Source of the DNA: Prosopocoilus inquinatus | Taxonomy: Eukaryota > Arthropoda > Insecta > Coleoptera > Lucanidae | Length of the DNA stretch: 64,000 bases | Reading direction: 5' to 3' | Assembly: GCA_036172665.1 (NCBI GenBank) | Contig: CM069870.1 | Coordinates: 71,114,212 to 71,178,211, forward strand | Part shown: positions 21,440 to 34,100 of the stretch, one piece after another | How positions within the stretch are numbered: position 1 is the first letter of the stretch | Layout of the letters: each line of letters opens with the position of its first letter | Program-made: the position numbers and the translations under genes | Notes under the pieces: model-generated | Told to the model about the DNA's origin: nothing | What the model saw: the letters and a program-made list of their open reading frames with translations, nothing else | Database searches by the model: none

Positions 21440-22330
21440 TGGTTTGTTGTGCCCATTGACTTGACGATTTCGTGTCAACAATGACAGCTGTCAATGTCAA
21501 GTCGTGTACAGCCGGAAGCGACTCCACTCCAGTTGTACCTATCATTGAAAAATAAAATCCCGCATTGCCAATTCAAACAGTCATTGTTGATGACCGTGGA
21601 TTTTGCAGTTCCCCAGACTCTTTCTTCACTGAGTGAGAAGACGCATCACGTGATTTCTTCTGACCATTGACTTTATGATTTTGTGCAAGTGACTGACCAT
21701 TAACTTAACGCTTGAAATTGTTAGATATCAATGCAAACTTCTTCTTCATTCTTGTTTTTTTTTTCTCCCCCTCTTCAAACCAAATACTGGTTGTAATGCG
21801 GCAAAGCCTATAGTTAAGATGCGGATGTAGTTCATGCTTGATCGCCGCGCGGATTCGCCACGCTCCTCGCCGAATTAGGAATGCCGAATTAGCTGCAGCT
21901 GATCCGCCGATAACCTCTCCGAAACGTTCAGATAGGTTAGGTCTGTTGAATAAACAAACGGATTGGTTTATTTGGTTTGAGGCGTTCGATTCGCCTCGGC
22001 GATAAACTCGTCGACCCCGGCAAAAAAAAAAATTTTGAAATTTTCGTGGCGCCTCTTTCGGGCGTTGCGGCATACGTTTGACGTCATAGCTTTATGACTT
22101 AGCCAAAACTATGTGAATTATAACTACAGTTTCTCAAAATTAATTCAGTTTTCTTTGGCGTGACGTCGGTAGAGGGGTATCGCAATCAACGATTGCTGCT
22201 AGCTACACATCCAATCAGGAGCGAAGTGCGCGACGCTGAATCGCATTGAGTGGGAGACAGTAACGCGTTCTTAATTTTTCTCTGAGAGACTGTGGCCATA
22301 GTCTCTCAATCAAATCATGAATATCGCAAT
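21440..22330. other. Intergenic; no supported gene
   Basis: It starts with the right half of the split target repeat. A 122-aa minus frame at 21705-22073 has no recognisable domain and lacks supporting signals. The string 'atcgcaatcaacgattgct' occurs twice (about 22170 and 22323). Confidence 0.4.
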
Positions 22331-24330
22331 CAACGATTGCTACACATTTCTTCAGGCTCTCTTCATTTTAATTGATTTTTAATTTTTTTTTAATCTTTAC
22401 TTTAAATTTTGCTTGCCATTTTTAACTTTTTACTTGAGTTTGACAAAGTTAGGCTGTATGTCAGATGGGCTTTAATTTAATTTAACTTAATTTAAATTTT
22501 AACTTAATTAATTTTTTTTTAGTATTTTTTTTTAATTTTTTTGCTTGCGCATAACGGAGTGCAATGTAATATGAAACAGTTGGGTGAATTCAGTTGACCT
22601 TGAGATTTGTTGAGGCTCATTTTAATTAATGTTTTTTGATTTTCAATTTTTTTTTGTTTTTTTTTGATAAGTTGAATACAATCGAGTTTAGTTGCTGGAT
22701 CGAATATGATTGACGTTTGCTTTGGTCGAACTTTGCTGTAATCGTTTCTCCTTTTCTACATTTTTTGTTTACTTTTAATTTTTTACATTTTTTACTTTTA
22801 ATTTTAATTTTCAATTTTTTACTTCAATACAGTTAGGTTGAGTTAAATTGCGTTGAGTTGACCTTGAAATTTTGCTGAACTTGTTCTTAACATTTTCTTT
22901 TACTTTTAATTTTTTTAATCTTTCTATTTCTTAATTTTTACTTCAGTCGAATGGTGTTGGGTTCGGTTCAGTTGGATTGAGCGGACGCTAAAATTTTTTT
23001 TTTAATTTTTTTGAACGGATTTTTTATTTTTTTATTCTTTTTAATTTTTGCTTGAGTTGAACAGAACAAGATAGAGATATGCTGACGCTAAAATCGCTTG
23101 AGCTTCATTTAATTGAATTTTAATTTTTAACAGCTGTTACACTTTAATTTTTTGCAATTTTAAATTTAAAATCGTTTTAAATTGAGTTAGGTTGAGATCA
23201 GTTGGGTTAACATGTTTCAATTTTTTATTTTTTCGCAATTTTTAATTAAAATTTTTGTTAAATGTAGTTAGGTTGAGATCATTTGGGTTGGATTGACCTT
23301 GACGTTAATTGAACTTTATTTTAAATGATTTTTAATTTTTAACTATTTTTATTTTTTTGCAATTTTTAATTTAAATTTTTGTTAAATGGAGTTAGGTTAA
23401 GATCACCTGGGTTCAACGATTTTTGTACTTTTATATTTTTTTGTAATTTTTAATTTAAATTTGTGTTAAGTGGAGTTGGATTCGATTGACGTTGACGTTA
23501 ATTGAACACTTTAATTGATTTTTAATATTTAACAATTTTTGTACTTTTGTATTTTTTTTGTAATTTTTAATTTAAATTTGTATTAAGTGGAGTTAGGTTG
23601 AGATCTGTTGGATTCGATTGACGCTGACGTTAGTTGAACTTTGAACTTCATTTTAATTGATTCTTAATATTTAACAATTTTTACACTTTTCTTTTTTTTT
23701 GCAATTTTTAATTTAAATACGTTTTAAATGGAATTAAGTTGAGAGCACATTGGTTCGATTGACCTTGCCAGTAGTCGAGCTTCATTTTAATTGCCTTTAA
23801 TTCTTTTTTAATCTTTACTTTTAATTTTGCTTGTCATTTAATCTTTTACTTGTACATATTAGATGAAGTTAGGCTGTATATCAGATGGGTTGGATTGACT
23901 TTGATATTTATTGATCTTTTAAAATATTTTTCTTTTAATTTTTTTTTTCTTTTAATTTTTTTCTACTTTTAATTTTTTCTATTTTTAATTTTTTCCTACT
24001 TTTATTTCTTTTTCTACTTTTAATTTTTCTTTTTTCGCTTTAATTGTTTTACTCTTTTTACATTTTTTTAGTTTAGTTTATTAAATTCTCCAAAAACAAC
24101 TTTTTATTTTCTAGATTATACATTTTCTTGCTTCGGGTGAACACAGTTAGGTGAATTCAATTGAGTTGGGTTGACCTTGAAATTTGTTCAGCGTGATTTT
24201 AACATTTTTTTTAATGTTTCTGTTTCTGAATTTTTTATTTCGGTCGAATGGCGTTAGCTTGAGTTCAATTGGATTGGGGGGATGTTGAAATTTTTTTTTT
24301 TATTCTTTTATCTACTTTTAATTTTTTAAT
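22330..24330. repeat. AT-rich GGTTGA/TTTTAATTTT repeat block 2
   Basis: The longest block of this family. Diverged units of about 120-160 bp contain 'gttaggttgagatcagttgg' and 'ttgaccttga', followed by 'ttttaattgatttttaattt'. Perfect TGACCTTGA occurs at 22595, 22859, 23294 and 24172. Overlapping small frames are not genes. Confidence 0.75.
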
Positions 24331-24689
24331 TTTTATTTTTTTACTTGGGTTAAATAGAGTCGAGTTCCGTGGTTCAAGATCCGTAATTAAATTTTTCAGT
24401 TGTTCTGAAGTTTCGAGTGGCTACTTTAAAGTACGGTCCTGGCTCAATCGAAACACACTGCCGCGCCACGATTCACTGGTGCAAAGATCAAAGATTCAAG
24501 GCCAAACCTTCTATCGGTTCGTTGTTATTATCGGAGCAGATTTTTGCGTGCTTCCAAAAAAAAAGGCGTGGAATTTTGTTTGCGTGTGCGTACGTAAACA
24601 TTGACAGTCGCACGAAAACAGACAGGTCCGGATTATAAACGTACATAATTTTTACAGGACCGTATTGCAGGAACTCGTCTGTCTGCTCG

Positions 24690-27170
24690 TTTTTCTTTTG
24701 GTATTTCCCGTTTGTCAATAAAGCTTGTCAATTTTTCAAAATGACTTTCCCGTTTGACGTACGACTTTGAGATATCCGAAACTGGAAAACGATTTGACAG
24801 ATTGGGAAAGGTTATTGACGACAAGAAAAAGGAGCGCAGTAAACTTATCTATCTATCATTTTCCTTTTAGTTTTCCCCGTTTGCTAATAGAACTTCTCAA
24901 TTTTTTTCCCAGTTTGACACACAACTTTGACATTTATGAAACTGGAAAATGTTTTGACAGATTTCGAAACGTAAACGAAAAAAGTAAAGTAAGCTCAACT
25001 GAACATTTTTTTTTGTTTTCTCCGTGTGTCAATAAAGCTTCCCAATTTTTGAAAATGATTTTCTTGTTTGGTACATAACTTTGACATTTATGAAACTGGA
25101 AAATGTTTTGACAGATTTCGAAACGTAAACGAAAAAAGTAAAGTAAGCTCAACTGATCATTTTTTTTGTTTTCCCCGTGTGTCAATAAAACTTCCCAATT
25201 TTTGAAAATGATTTTCTTGTTTGGTACACAACTTTGACATTTATGAAACTGGAAAATGTTTTGACAGATTGCGAAACGTAAACGAAAAAAGTAAAGTAAG
25301 CTCAACTGATCATTTTTCTTTTGGTTTTCCCAGTGTGTCAATAAAGCTTCTCAATTTTTGAAAATGACTTTCCTGTTTGATACACAACTTTGACATTTAT
25401 GAAACTGAAAAATGTTTTGACAGATTTCGAAACGTAAACGAAAAAAGTAAAGTAAGCTCAACTGAACATTTTTTTTTGTTTTCTCCGTGTGTCAATAAAG
25501 CTTCCCAATATTTGAAAATGACTTTCCTGTTTGATACACAACTTTGGCATTTATGGAACTGGAAAATGTTTTGACAGATTGCGAAACGTAAACGAAAAAA
25601 GTAAAGTAAGCTCAACTGATCATTTTTCTTTTGGTTTTCCCAGTGTGTCAATAAAGCTTCTCAATTTTTGAAAATGACTTTCCTGTTTGATACACAACTT
25701 TGACATTTATGAAACTGGAAAATGTTTTGACAGATTGCGAAACGTAAACGAAAAAAGTAAAATAAGCTCAACTCATCATTTTTCTTTTGGTTTTCCCCGT
25801 GTGTCAATAAAGCTTCTCAATTTTTGAAAATGACTTTCCTGTTTGATACACAACTTTGACATTTATGAAACTGGAAAATGTTTTGACAGATTGCGAAACG
25901 TAAACGAAAAAAGTAAAATAAGCTCAACTGAACATTTTTTTTTGTTTTCTCCGTGTGTCAATAAAGCTTCCCAATTTTTGAAAATGACTTTCCTGTTTGA
26001 TACACAACTTTGGCATTTATGGAACTGGAAAATGTTTTGACAGATTGCGAAACGTAAACGAAAAAAGTAAAGTAAGCTCAACTGATCATTTTTTTTGTTT
26101 TCCCCGTGTGTCAATAAAACTTCCCAATTTTTGAAAATGATTTTCTTGTTTGATATACAACTTCGACATTTATGAAACTGAAAAATGTTTTGACGGATTG
26201 CGAAACGTAAATGAAAAAAGTAAAGTAAGCTCAACTGATCATTTTTCTTTTGGTTTTCCCAGTGTGTCAATAAAGCTTCTCAATTTTTGAAAATGACTTT
26301 CCTGTTTGATACACAACTTTGACATTTATGAAACTGGAAAATGTTTTGACAGATTGCGAAACGTAAACGAAAAAAGTAAAATAAGCTCAACTGAACATTT
26401 TTTTTTGTTTTCTCCGTGTGTCAATAAAGCTTCCCAATTTTTGAAAATGACTTTCCTGTTTGATACACAACTTTGGCATTTATGGAACTGGAAAATGTTT
26501 TGACAGATTGCGAAACGTAAACGAAAAAAGTAAAGTAAGCTCAACTGATCATTTTTTTTGTTTTCCCCGTGTGTCAATAAAACTTCCCAATTTTTGAAAA
26601 TGATTTTCTTGTTTGATATACAACTTCGACATTTATGAAACTGAAAAATGTTTTGACGGATTGCGAAACGTAAATGAAAAAAGTAAAGTAAGCTCAACTG
26701 ATCATTTTTCTTTTGGTTTTCCCAGTGTGTCAATAAAGCTTCTCAATTTTTGAAAATGACTTTCCTGTTTGATACACAACTTTGACATTTATGAAACTGG
26801 AAAATGTTTTGACAGATTGCGAAACGTAAACGAAAAAAGTAAAATAAGCTCAACTCATCATTTTTCTTTTGGTTTTCCCCGTGTGTCAATAAAGCTTCCC
26901 AATTTTTGAAAATGACTTTCCTGTTTGACACACAACTTTGACATGACATTTCAAAACTGGAAAGTGATTTGACAGATTGGCAAACGCAATAGACAAATTA
27001 GAAAAAAATAAAAAAGTAAGTTTAATTCATAATTTCTCTTTTGGTTTTCCTCATTTGCCAATAAAGCTTTTCAATTTTTCAAAATAACTTTCCTGTTTGT
27101 CATACAAATTTGACATGGCATTCCTAAACCGGAAAACGATTTGACAGATTGGGAAACACAATTGACAAAA
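24690..27170. repeat. ~155-bp satellite, about 16 copies, with a duplicated 463-bp trimer
   Basis: The anchor 'tgtcaata' falls at 24714, 25027, 25180, 25336, 25490, 25646, 25802, 25956, 26109, 26265, 26419, 26572 and 26728, giving steps of 153, 154 and 156 bp. From 25802 to 26728 the order 154-153-156 repeats. The two 463-bp blocks, 25843-26305 and 26306-26768, appear identical, including a repeated 135-residue chance frame. Edge copies are diverged. The minus-strand frames read through because 153 and 156 are multiples of three. Confidence 0.92.
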
Positions 27171-28020
27171 GGAAGAAAAGGAAAATTAAGCTGCTAGATC
27201 TTTTATCTTCTATTTTTTGAATGATGAAGATTTTTTACGGTCGATGCGTTGATTATGCGATGAGGTAAGCGGTGAAAATAAAAATAATCGGCCACTTGCT
27301 GCTTCTTGCATTATGGGAGTGGAAGAGGAGGAAAGTTCAGGGGCGAACTTTGATGTTGAACGGGCAAATAAAAAACTGCATGCTGCGTCCTCGTGCAGAG
27401 TGCATTAACTGACATTAGAAGTTAGACGAATTTTGTTTTTGCCGAGGAAAGGTACCCCGAAGGAAAAACCTTGGACGTGACAGCCGGTATTTCACCTTTG
27501 ACTGTCCGATTCAGGTGTTCCTCAGTTTATTTAAAAAATCCGACTTCTTCTTTTCTAATAATCGCCTCCTCTAATTAAGTAAACGTTGCAACTGTTCGTA
27601 CTTGACATGAGTTCAAATCATTTAAACCTCGGTTTAATTTAAGTTTATAAATTAAAAATCGGCAAGAAGTGAGTAAATTATAGTAAATCATGATTGCATA
27701 CACACTAAATCACAATTAGAAACAAATATTAAAACAAAACGTAAAATGTAGGTCGAAATCTTTTGGACGCGAGTGTACCTATAAATGAAATACTCAGTAA
27801 TTTGTTGTGAGAAGTTGTTTTCTTCCTGAGACACAAATGCGGTCTATCAATTAAAATAATAATAAATAAAGAAACAAACAAACAAAACGTCAAAGAAATT
27901 AAAACAGAAACCTTTTGAAATCTATTAGAATTAATTATTCGAATTCATAAAATAAGAAAAAAGAAAACCGAAACAAAAGATCTGTGTATTAAAAACAAAA
28001 GAGAAATTAAAACAAGATAA
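27170..28020. other. Intergenic; no gene seen
   Basis: AT-rich unique-looking DNA without a frame or motif I can support. Confidence 0.35.
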
Positions 28021-28885
28021 TAACATTTAAATATTATTATTAGAGATCGGAATTACATATTTCAGCGTCATCAGCTGCGGCATTCTATCGGTTTTTTGTC
28101 GTTTTTACGACTCCCGCAAAGTAATTTGGAAGTCGGGGGGCACATTATTTCAAAAAGGATTTATCCAATAAAGACGAATTAAAAAAAATCGTCTTTTTTT
28201 CACGAACAAATTACCCGTTCTCTTCTTGATGAGGTCAAAATATAAGATTCCGATCTGTAATTATGTAACAAAAGCGAAAAAATTCACCGTTTAGATATTT
28301 TTTTTATCGAAACAAAAGACGATCTCTTTATCAAGAAAAATGGCAAATAACATTTAAGTATTATTACTACAGACCGTAATTACATATTTCAACGTCATCA
28401 TGCCGGCATTTTTTCCATTTTTTTCTTGTTTTTACGACTCCCCTAAAATAATGTGGAAGTCGGGTGGTAGGGGAGGGGGGGCTCACCAGATTATTTCAAA
28501 AAGGATTTGATAAATACAGACGAATTAAAAAAATCTTTTTCTCACGAACAGATTAACGGTTCTGTTCTGGATGAGGTCGAAATATAAGATTCCCATCTCT
28601 AATTATTACGTAACAAGAAACGAAAAAATTAGCCGTTTAAATTTTTTTTTTTTTGGTCGAAACAAAAGACAATCTCCTTATCAAAAAAGAAAGAAATGAC
28701 AAGTAACATTTAAATATTATTATTACAGATCGGAATTACATATTTCAGCGTCATCAGCTGCGGCATTCTATCGGTTTTTTGTAGTTTTTACGACTTACGC
28801 AAAATAATTTGGAAGCGGGAGGGGGGGGGGACATTATTTCAAAAGGATTTGTACAATAAAGACGAATTAAAAAAAATCCGTTCTC
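28020..28885. repeat. ~330-360-bp tandem array, left portion
   Basis: The string 'aattacatatttca.cgtcat' occurs at about 28051, 28379 and 28735. It is followed by 'tttttacgactcc', a G-run, 'gacgaattaaaaaa' and 'cgaaatataagattcc'. The array breaks off at about 28885 and resumes at 30775. Confidence 0.8.
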
Positions 28886-30358
28886 AGCCATTGTGGACTT
28901 TTCTGCTTGGAATATTTCGAAGCCGAACCTGATTGATTACCACCACTGGAATGAATTTACCAAGTCAGTCCAACAAAATAAGCCATTTGTTTTTATTCAC
29001 GCACACTAGAATCGTCCAGGAGTACACCTTCAAGGTTAAGTAAGCACTTCAACTAAACAAATGTAATTCAAGGTCGAAACTCACAAATTAGATGAAAATG
29101 AGAAGCGAATAACGGGGCCCGTAGTTCGTCAAAAATGAAGAAAAATGTAGTGATTAACAAAATTTTAATCGGCGCAGCAAGGTGGTCCCTCAAACGAGCA
29201 GCAAGACAGCCAAATGCAGAAGCTAAATCCAGTGGCGTATCAATCACCGGGCAGTTCGTTGCGGTCGATGCAACGGCCCCCCGCGAATTATCTATTTCTA
29301 CAAAACAAATATATAATTTCATTTTTCAGCAATTTTGCTGAACTCAACAGAAATAAAGTCGATATTTATTTATTTATTTTGGTAAAATAATGCAGAATTG
29401 ATACGATGAAGAAAATTGTTTAGAACAAGCTGAAAAATAAAAATATTTAAAATTGTAATTTTTGAAAAAGCAAACAATCCGTTTTGCGAAACGTCAATAT
29501 GAAGGTAAATAAGAATTAAATCTTATTTAATTCTTAAATAAATTCTTAAATTAAATCTTATTTAATTCTTAAATAAGAATTAAATCTTATTTACCTTCAT
29601 CTTGACGTTTCGCAAAACGGATTGTTTGCTTTTTCAAAAGTCACTATTTTAAATATTTTTATTTTTATTTTTTTTAATTTTTAAATATTTTATCACCACT
29701 GGGGGATGTGAATTTGGAAAACATTTATTTTCAACAGAACGCATGGTGTAAACACGTGCGGATTTCGTCCCCAATTCTTTTAACAGACCGTACAAAGTTG
29801 GATCTCGATTTTCTTTGTTAGTAGCATTTTTGGTTTTCGGTAAAAATATCAGAAATCGATTATCGAATTCGCATTCCATGGTTGCTCGAACGACGTTTAC
29901 ATGTCTTTTCAGACTTGTCGAGAAAGCTTCACCCTTTTTAATTTTAATCTCCTTGGGCTTAAGCTAAAAAAAAAAAAACATTACTTGCGAGAATATTTCC
30001 TGATTAATTACTACCACTCGAATTAATTTACTTTATTTCCTGAATAATTAACTAGAAAGGTGGCAAGTTAGCGCTGAAGAAGACAACCAGCTGTCACGAG
30101 CTAGTTCTCAGAAGGAGAAGGGCGAGGTTAAAAGTCAAGGGCGCGAGGAGAGGAGTGACCCTGGCCGATTTCTGCGCCACTACGGAATCGTCCTCCAAGG
30201 ATCGCAGCGTGCACCGAAATATCGAAATAGTCCAAGAAGAATAATCCACTCTTGCATCGAAAATAGTTATTCACCGCAACAAAACCACAAATCGTACTTA
30301 AAACATATATTAAAACAAAAGATAAACAATAAGACAATACGACAAACATGACCGACTG
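28886..30358. other. Segment interrupting the array; includes a hairpin
   Basis: No gene is supported. The frames at 29068-29341 overlap on opposite strands and look like noise, although 'tccagtggcgtatcaatcac' here is a dispersed motif. The inverted repeat at 29433-29670 is listed separately. Confidence 0.4.
29433..29670. repeat. Inverted repeat (~100-bp arms)
   Basis: The left arm contains 'gcaaacaatccgttttgcga' then 'aacgtcaatatgaaggtaaa'. The right arm is its reverse complement ('ttccttcatcttgacgttt'-like, then 'cgcaaaacggattgtttgc'). The centre is a short tandem of 'attaaatcttatttaattct'. Confidence 0.85.
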
Positions 30359-30635
30359 TTTCCTAGGATAGCGGTGCCGTAAAATAACGGCCGGTGAAAA
30401 ACGTCACATAAAACGAGCTAAGAACATTAAGTACATTCGGTTTCCTAAAAAACGGCAAACGTCACCGTCATCTAACGTCAAATCTAGACAGATCATTATG
30501 AAATATATAAAATAAATACATATCGGCGCTTTTTCTTGCTTGCTTTACGCCAATGTGCGTCATTTTTCAACGCTTCGTGATGTCATTCAACGTCGTATTA
30601 CGGCCGCCACATTACGGTGCCGTTATCCTAGGAAA
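30359..30635. mobile_element. 277-bp MITE with TTTCCTAGGAT ends
   Basis: The left end 'tttcctaggatagcggtgcc' pairs with the right end 'acggtgccgttatcctagga'. The palindromic CCTAGG core sits at each terminus. No frame is present. Confidence 0.7.
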
Positions 30636-30662
30636 TCCAGGCTTTAAGCTCGATTTTATAAT

Positions 30663-30775
30663 CGAACTAAAGGAGATTTTTAAATAAAAGTTACATTCTG
30701 ATGTGTAAATAACCACGTCTTCCCATTTATTTGACATATGACGGTGACTTTTATTTTAAAGTCTCCTTTAGTTCG
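30663..30775. mobile_element. ~113-bp palindromic MITE
   Basis: The ends 'cgaactaaaggaga' and 'tctcctttagttcg' are exact complements. The interior 'aataaaagttacattctgat' pairs with 'gtgacttttatttt'. A related copy lies at 40024-40130. Its right edge coincides with the point where the array resumes. Confidence 0.8.
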
Positions 30776-31600
30776 GAATGAGGTCGAAATATAAGATTCC
30801 TATCTCTAATTATTACGTAACAAAAACGAAAAAATTCGCCGTTTAAATATTTTTTTTTATCAAAACAAAAGACGATCTCTCTATCAAGAAAAATGGCAAA
30901 TAACATTTAAATATTATTATTACAATCCGGAATTACATATTTCAACGTCATCATACCGGCATTTTTTCGTTTTTTTTTTTGTTGTTTTTACGACTCCCGT
31001 AAAATAATTTGAAAGTCGGGCGGGAAGGGGGGGGGTTCACCAGATTATTTCAAAAACGATTTGACCAATACAGACGAATTAAAAAAAAATCTTTTTTTCA
31101 CGAACAGATTTACGGTTCTCTTCTTGATGAGTTCGAAATATAAGATTCCGATCTCTAATTATTACGTAACAAAAAACGCAAAAATTAGCCGTTTATATAT
31201 ATATTTTTTTTTATCGAAACAAAAGACGATCTCCTTATCAAAAAAGAAAGAAATGACAAATAACATTTAAATATTATTATTACAGATCGGAATTACATAT
31301 TTCAGCGTCATCAGCTGCGGCATTCTATCGCTTTTTTTGTTTTTTTTACGACTTCCGCAAAATAATTTGGAAGTCGAGGGGAAGGGTGCTCCTCGGATTA
31401 TTTCAAAAAGTAATTGTCCAATAAAGACGAATTAAAAAATTACTCTTTTAGTTTTTTTCACGAACAAATTAACCGTTCTTTTCTTGATGAGGTCGAAATA
31501 TATGATTCCGATCTCTAATTATTACGTAACGAAAACGAAAAAATTCGCTGTTAATTTTTTTTTCATCGAGAAACGATCTCTCAATCAAAAAAAAAATCAA
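30776..31600. repeat. ~355-bp tandem array, right portion
   Basis: The unit is the same as at 28020-28885, with 'aattacatatttca.cgtcat' near 30931 and 31291. The A-rich frames here (31061-31270 and 31484-31861) are not genes. Confidence 0.8.
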
Positions 31601-32650
31601 TTTATTATTTTGATCGTAAATAAAGAAAAAACTTTGAGACTGTGTTATGTTCGAATCTCAAATAAGAGGAATGTCATTTTCGTAAAACAGAAAAAAATGA
31701 AATCGAAACAAGAAAAAGGAAATGAAATTGTTAGAACGTTTGAAAAATTCATTGGTTCGGTATTTTCTTTTTCGGTTAAAATAAAAGACGACCTGATTTT
31801 ACAGAAAAAGAGGCGGGTCCAGTTTGTATTTAGGAAAGAAACAAAAATCGTTGAGAGTTAATTTTGAGTTGGGACATGCAGTAGAAAAGAAAGAAAATAA
31901 AAAAAAAATAGAAATCAAACAAAAACTAGTCTACTTATCACATCGGTACGTACTAACAATAGATTTTGAAAGTACAAAGTTTTTTTAATCTCGAACCAGA
32001 CAGAATTATGAAGGGAAAACACTCAACGTTTCGCTATAGATTTATAGCTTCGTCAGGAGTGAAAAAAAGTAAATAAACAAGTTGTCAAGAGAAATAAGTT
32101 CGGTTCGAGATTTAAAAAACTTTGTAGGTACTTACAATTTTCATCGAACAAGAATTAACTTCAATAATAGATTTTTACTTGTCATAAAAATATTATTTTT
32201 TAACATCAAAATAAAACAAAATGAAAGAAGGGAGTACGGTAAGCGTAACCATAACAACAGTTGTCAACTCTTTTCACCTTGGTTTTACTGTCCTGATGAG
32301 GTCTAATAAGACCGAAACGTACTTCGACAGTTACTTTGTCCTTTCTGCCAGTTATGCCAACCATACTCCCTTTCACTTTGCTCTATTTTCCCGGCTTTAC
32401 CTTTTTCTTCTTAATCGAAAAACAAAACACGATCTTTCCGGTAACCAAACGAGAAACGAAGCGCAAACAAAAGTCAACTGATTATTCGAGTCGTTAAACG
32501 AATAATTTTGATTTTGTTGTTCTTCTCAAACAGAACAAAAGGAAAAGAAAATCAAAACAAAAGGCGAACCATCTGTTTAAACACGACCGAATAAATCCAA
32601 GCAAAAATCCGCAACCCCTTATAATAATAATAATTCTAATAATATACTTT
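31600..32650. other. A-rich intergenic DNA
   Basis: Low-complexity frames only. 'gaggtctaataagaccgaaa' near 32298 and 'agcttcgtcaggagtg' near 32045 look like fragments of an old repeat that I cannot place. Confidence 0.35.
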
Positions 32651-32651
32651 A

Positions 32652-33380
32652 TTTCAAAATTCAAAATTAAATCGAATGCAAGCGTTTGAAAGGCGTCGTA
32701 AGTAAAAAAAAACAATTGATTTTAAAATAAAATATTTGGACAATTTGAAGGAAGTAAAATTTGACAAAATAAATCGAAACAAAAGACGAATATGCATATT
32801 AAGAAAAAAAAAACTAAATGAAAACAAAATTATTCGCGGATAAAGAAAATTCTTTTTACTAAGTTTTTGTTTCTGTTTTGTTTCTGTTTTTGTTTCTGCT
32901 TTTGTTTCTGTTTTTGTTTCTGTTTTTGTTTCTGTTTTTGTTTCTATTCTTGTTCCTCTTTTTGTGTTTGTTTTTGCTTCTGTTGCTGTTGCTGTTACTG
33001 TTACTGTTACTTTAGTTCAAAATTCAAAATTAAATCGAATGCAAGCGTTTGAAAGGCGTCGTAAGTAAAAAAAAAACAATTGATTTAAAAAAATATATCT
33101 GGACTTCAATTTGAAGGAAGTAAAATTTGACAAACTAAATCGAAACAAAAGACGAACATTCACATTAAGAAAAAAAAATCTAAATGAAAACAAAAATATT
33201 AGCGGATAAAGAAAATTCTTTTTACTAAGTTTTTGTTTTGTTTTTGTTTCTGTTTTTGTTCCTCTTCTTGTGTTTCTTTTTGCTTCTGTTGCTGTTGCTG
33301 TTACTGTTGCTGTTACTGTTACTGCTGCTGTTACCGTTACTGCTGCTGTTACTGCTACTGTTTCTATTTCAGAAGAACCT
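32652..33380. repeat. 363-bp tandem duplication with TTTCTG/TTTTTG microsatellite
   Basis: The string 'aaaattcaaaattaaatcga' at about 32656 recurs at about 33019. The copy continues through 'gcggataaagaaaattcttt' into a pyrimidine-rich (TTTCTG)(TTTTTG) tract and then CTGTTA repeats. The Phe/Cys and poly-Leu frames at 32867-33480 arise from this microsatellite. Confidence 0.85.
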
Positions 33381-33479
33381 TTTCCCGCGATTTTCTTTTT
33401 TTTTATTTTGCAATAGAGGCTCTTATTCATTTATGTCCTGGATAAGTTGGCCTAACAGAAGTTTGGGACTGGATAATTA

Positions 33480-33975
33480 GACGGCTTTTGTTTTCATTTG
33501 TCTTTTTCTTTTTTTTTAATAGAAATATTCGACATTTCAGACAGCCGGATCATCACAACCGCCGAGAGTTATACACAAATTTAAACATTTTTTTCTTACT
33601 CAAAATTATCACTGCTACCACCTCTTAAAATATTAAAATTTCTTTCTGCAACACCCTGTACAGGGTGTCTCAAAACCTCTGTCTTTAAATAAAACTCTAA
33701 GTGTTTAGAAACACCCAGTATATGTTTGGTGTTTTAATACACTATTTGCCTTTACCTCCTGTATAATGTTTTGCTTTTTTAAAATAGTATAGAATTTACT
33801 AAACGGTGACCAATGACTTTGACATATCCTAAAGTTCTTGACGAATTAACATTGCTTATCATTATCGACGGAGCGACGCAGTTTTTTCCTTTAAATTTAA
33901 AAAGGCAAATAATATACATACATACTTCATTTCTGTAAAAAAAAAAAAATTAAAAAAGATCTCAAATCAGTCTAA
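33480..33975. other. Intergenic; short palindromic terminus-like motif
   Basis: 'acaccctgtacagggtgt' at 33651-33668 is a perfect palindrome made of two end-motifs (ACACCCTGTA) that are common at the edges of repeats in this window. No gene is seen. Confidence 0.45.
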
Positions 33976-34100
33976 CGGCCATTTTCATAATCAGATTTTA
34001 AGGAAGCTTTAATTTAAAGTCACTTTAAGTATAGGGAAACAAATGTATTTTTTTAGATTAAAGTAACTTTAAATTTAAACTCTGATTATGGAAACGGCCC
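33976..34100. mobile_element. ~125-bp palindromic MITE (GGCC-ended)
   Basis: The left end 'cggccattttcataatcaga' pairs with the right end 'tctgattatggaaacggccc'. The interior 'aatttaaagtcacttta' pairs with 'taaagtaactttaaat'. Same family as 12463-12590 and 50188-50317. Confidence 0.75.

Noticed and set aside
21705..22073. 122-aa minus frame
   Set aside because: No recognisable family, and the start is inside unremarkable intergenic DNA. It could be real but cannot be supported.
24934..26949. Several long minus-strand frames with repeated MTHWENQKKND-like text, up to 135 aa
   Set aside because: They run through satellite units of 153 and 156 bp, multiples of three, so stops are avoided by periodicity. 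Identical frames recur with the units and no splice or poly(A) logic fits.
32867..33480. Phe/Cys-rich and poly-Leu plus frames and an overlapping 137-aa minus frame
   Set aside because: All derive from a TTTCTG/TTTTTG/CTGTTA microsatellite read in different frames.
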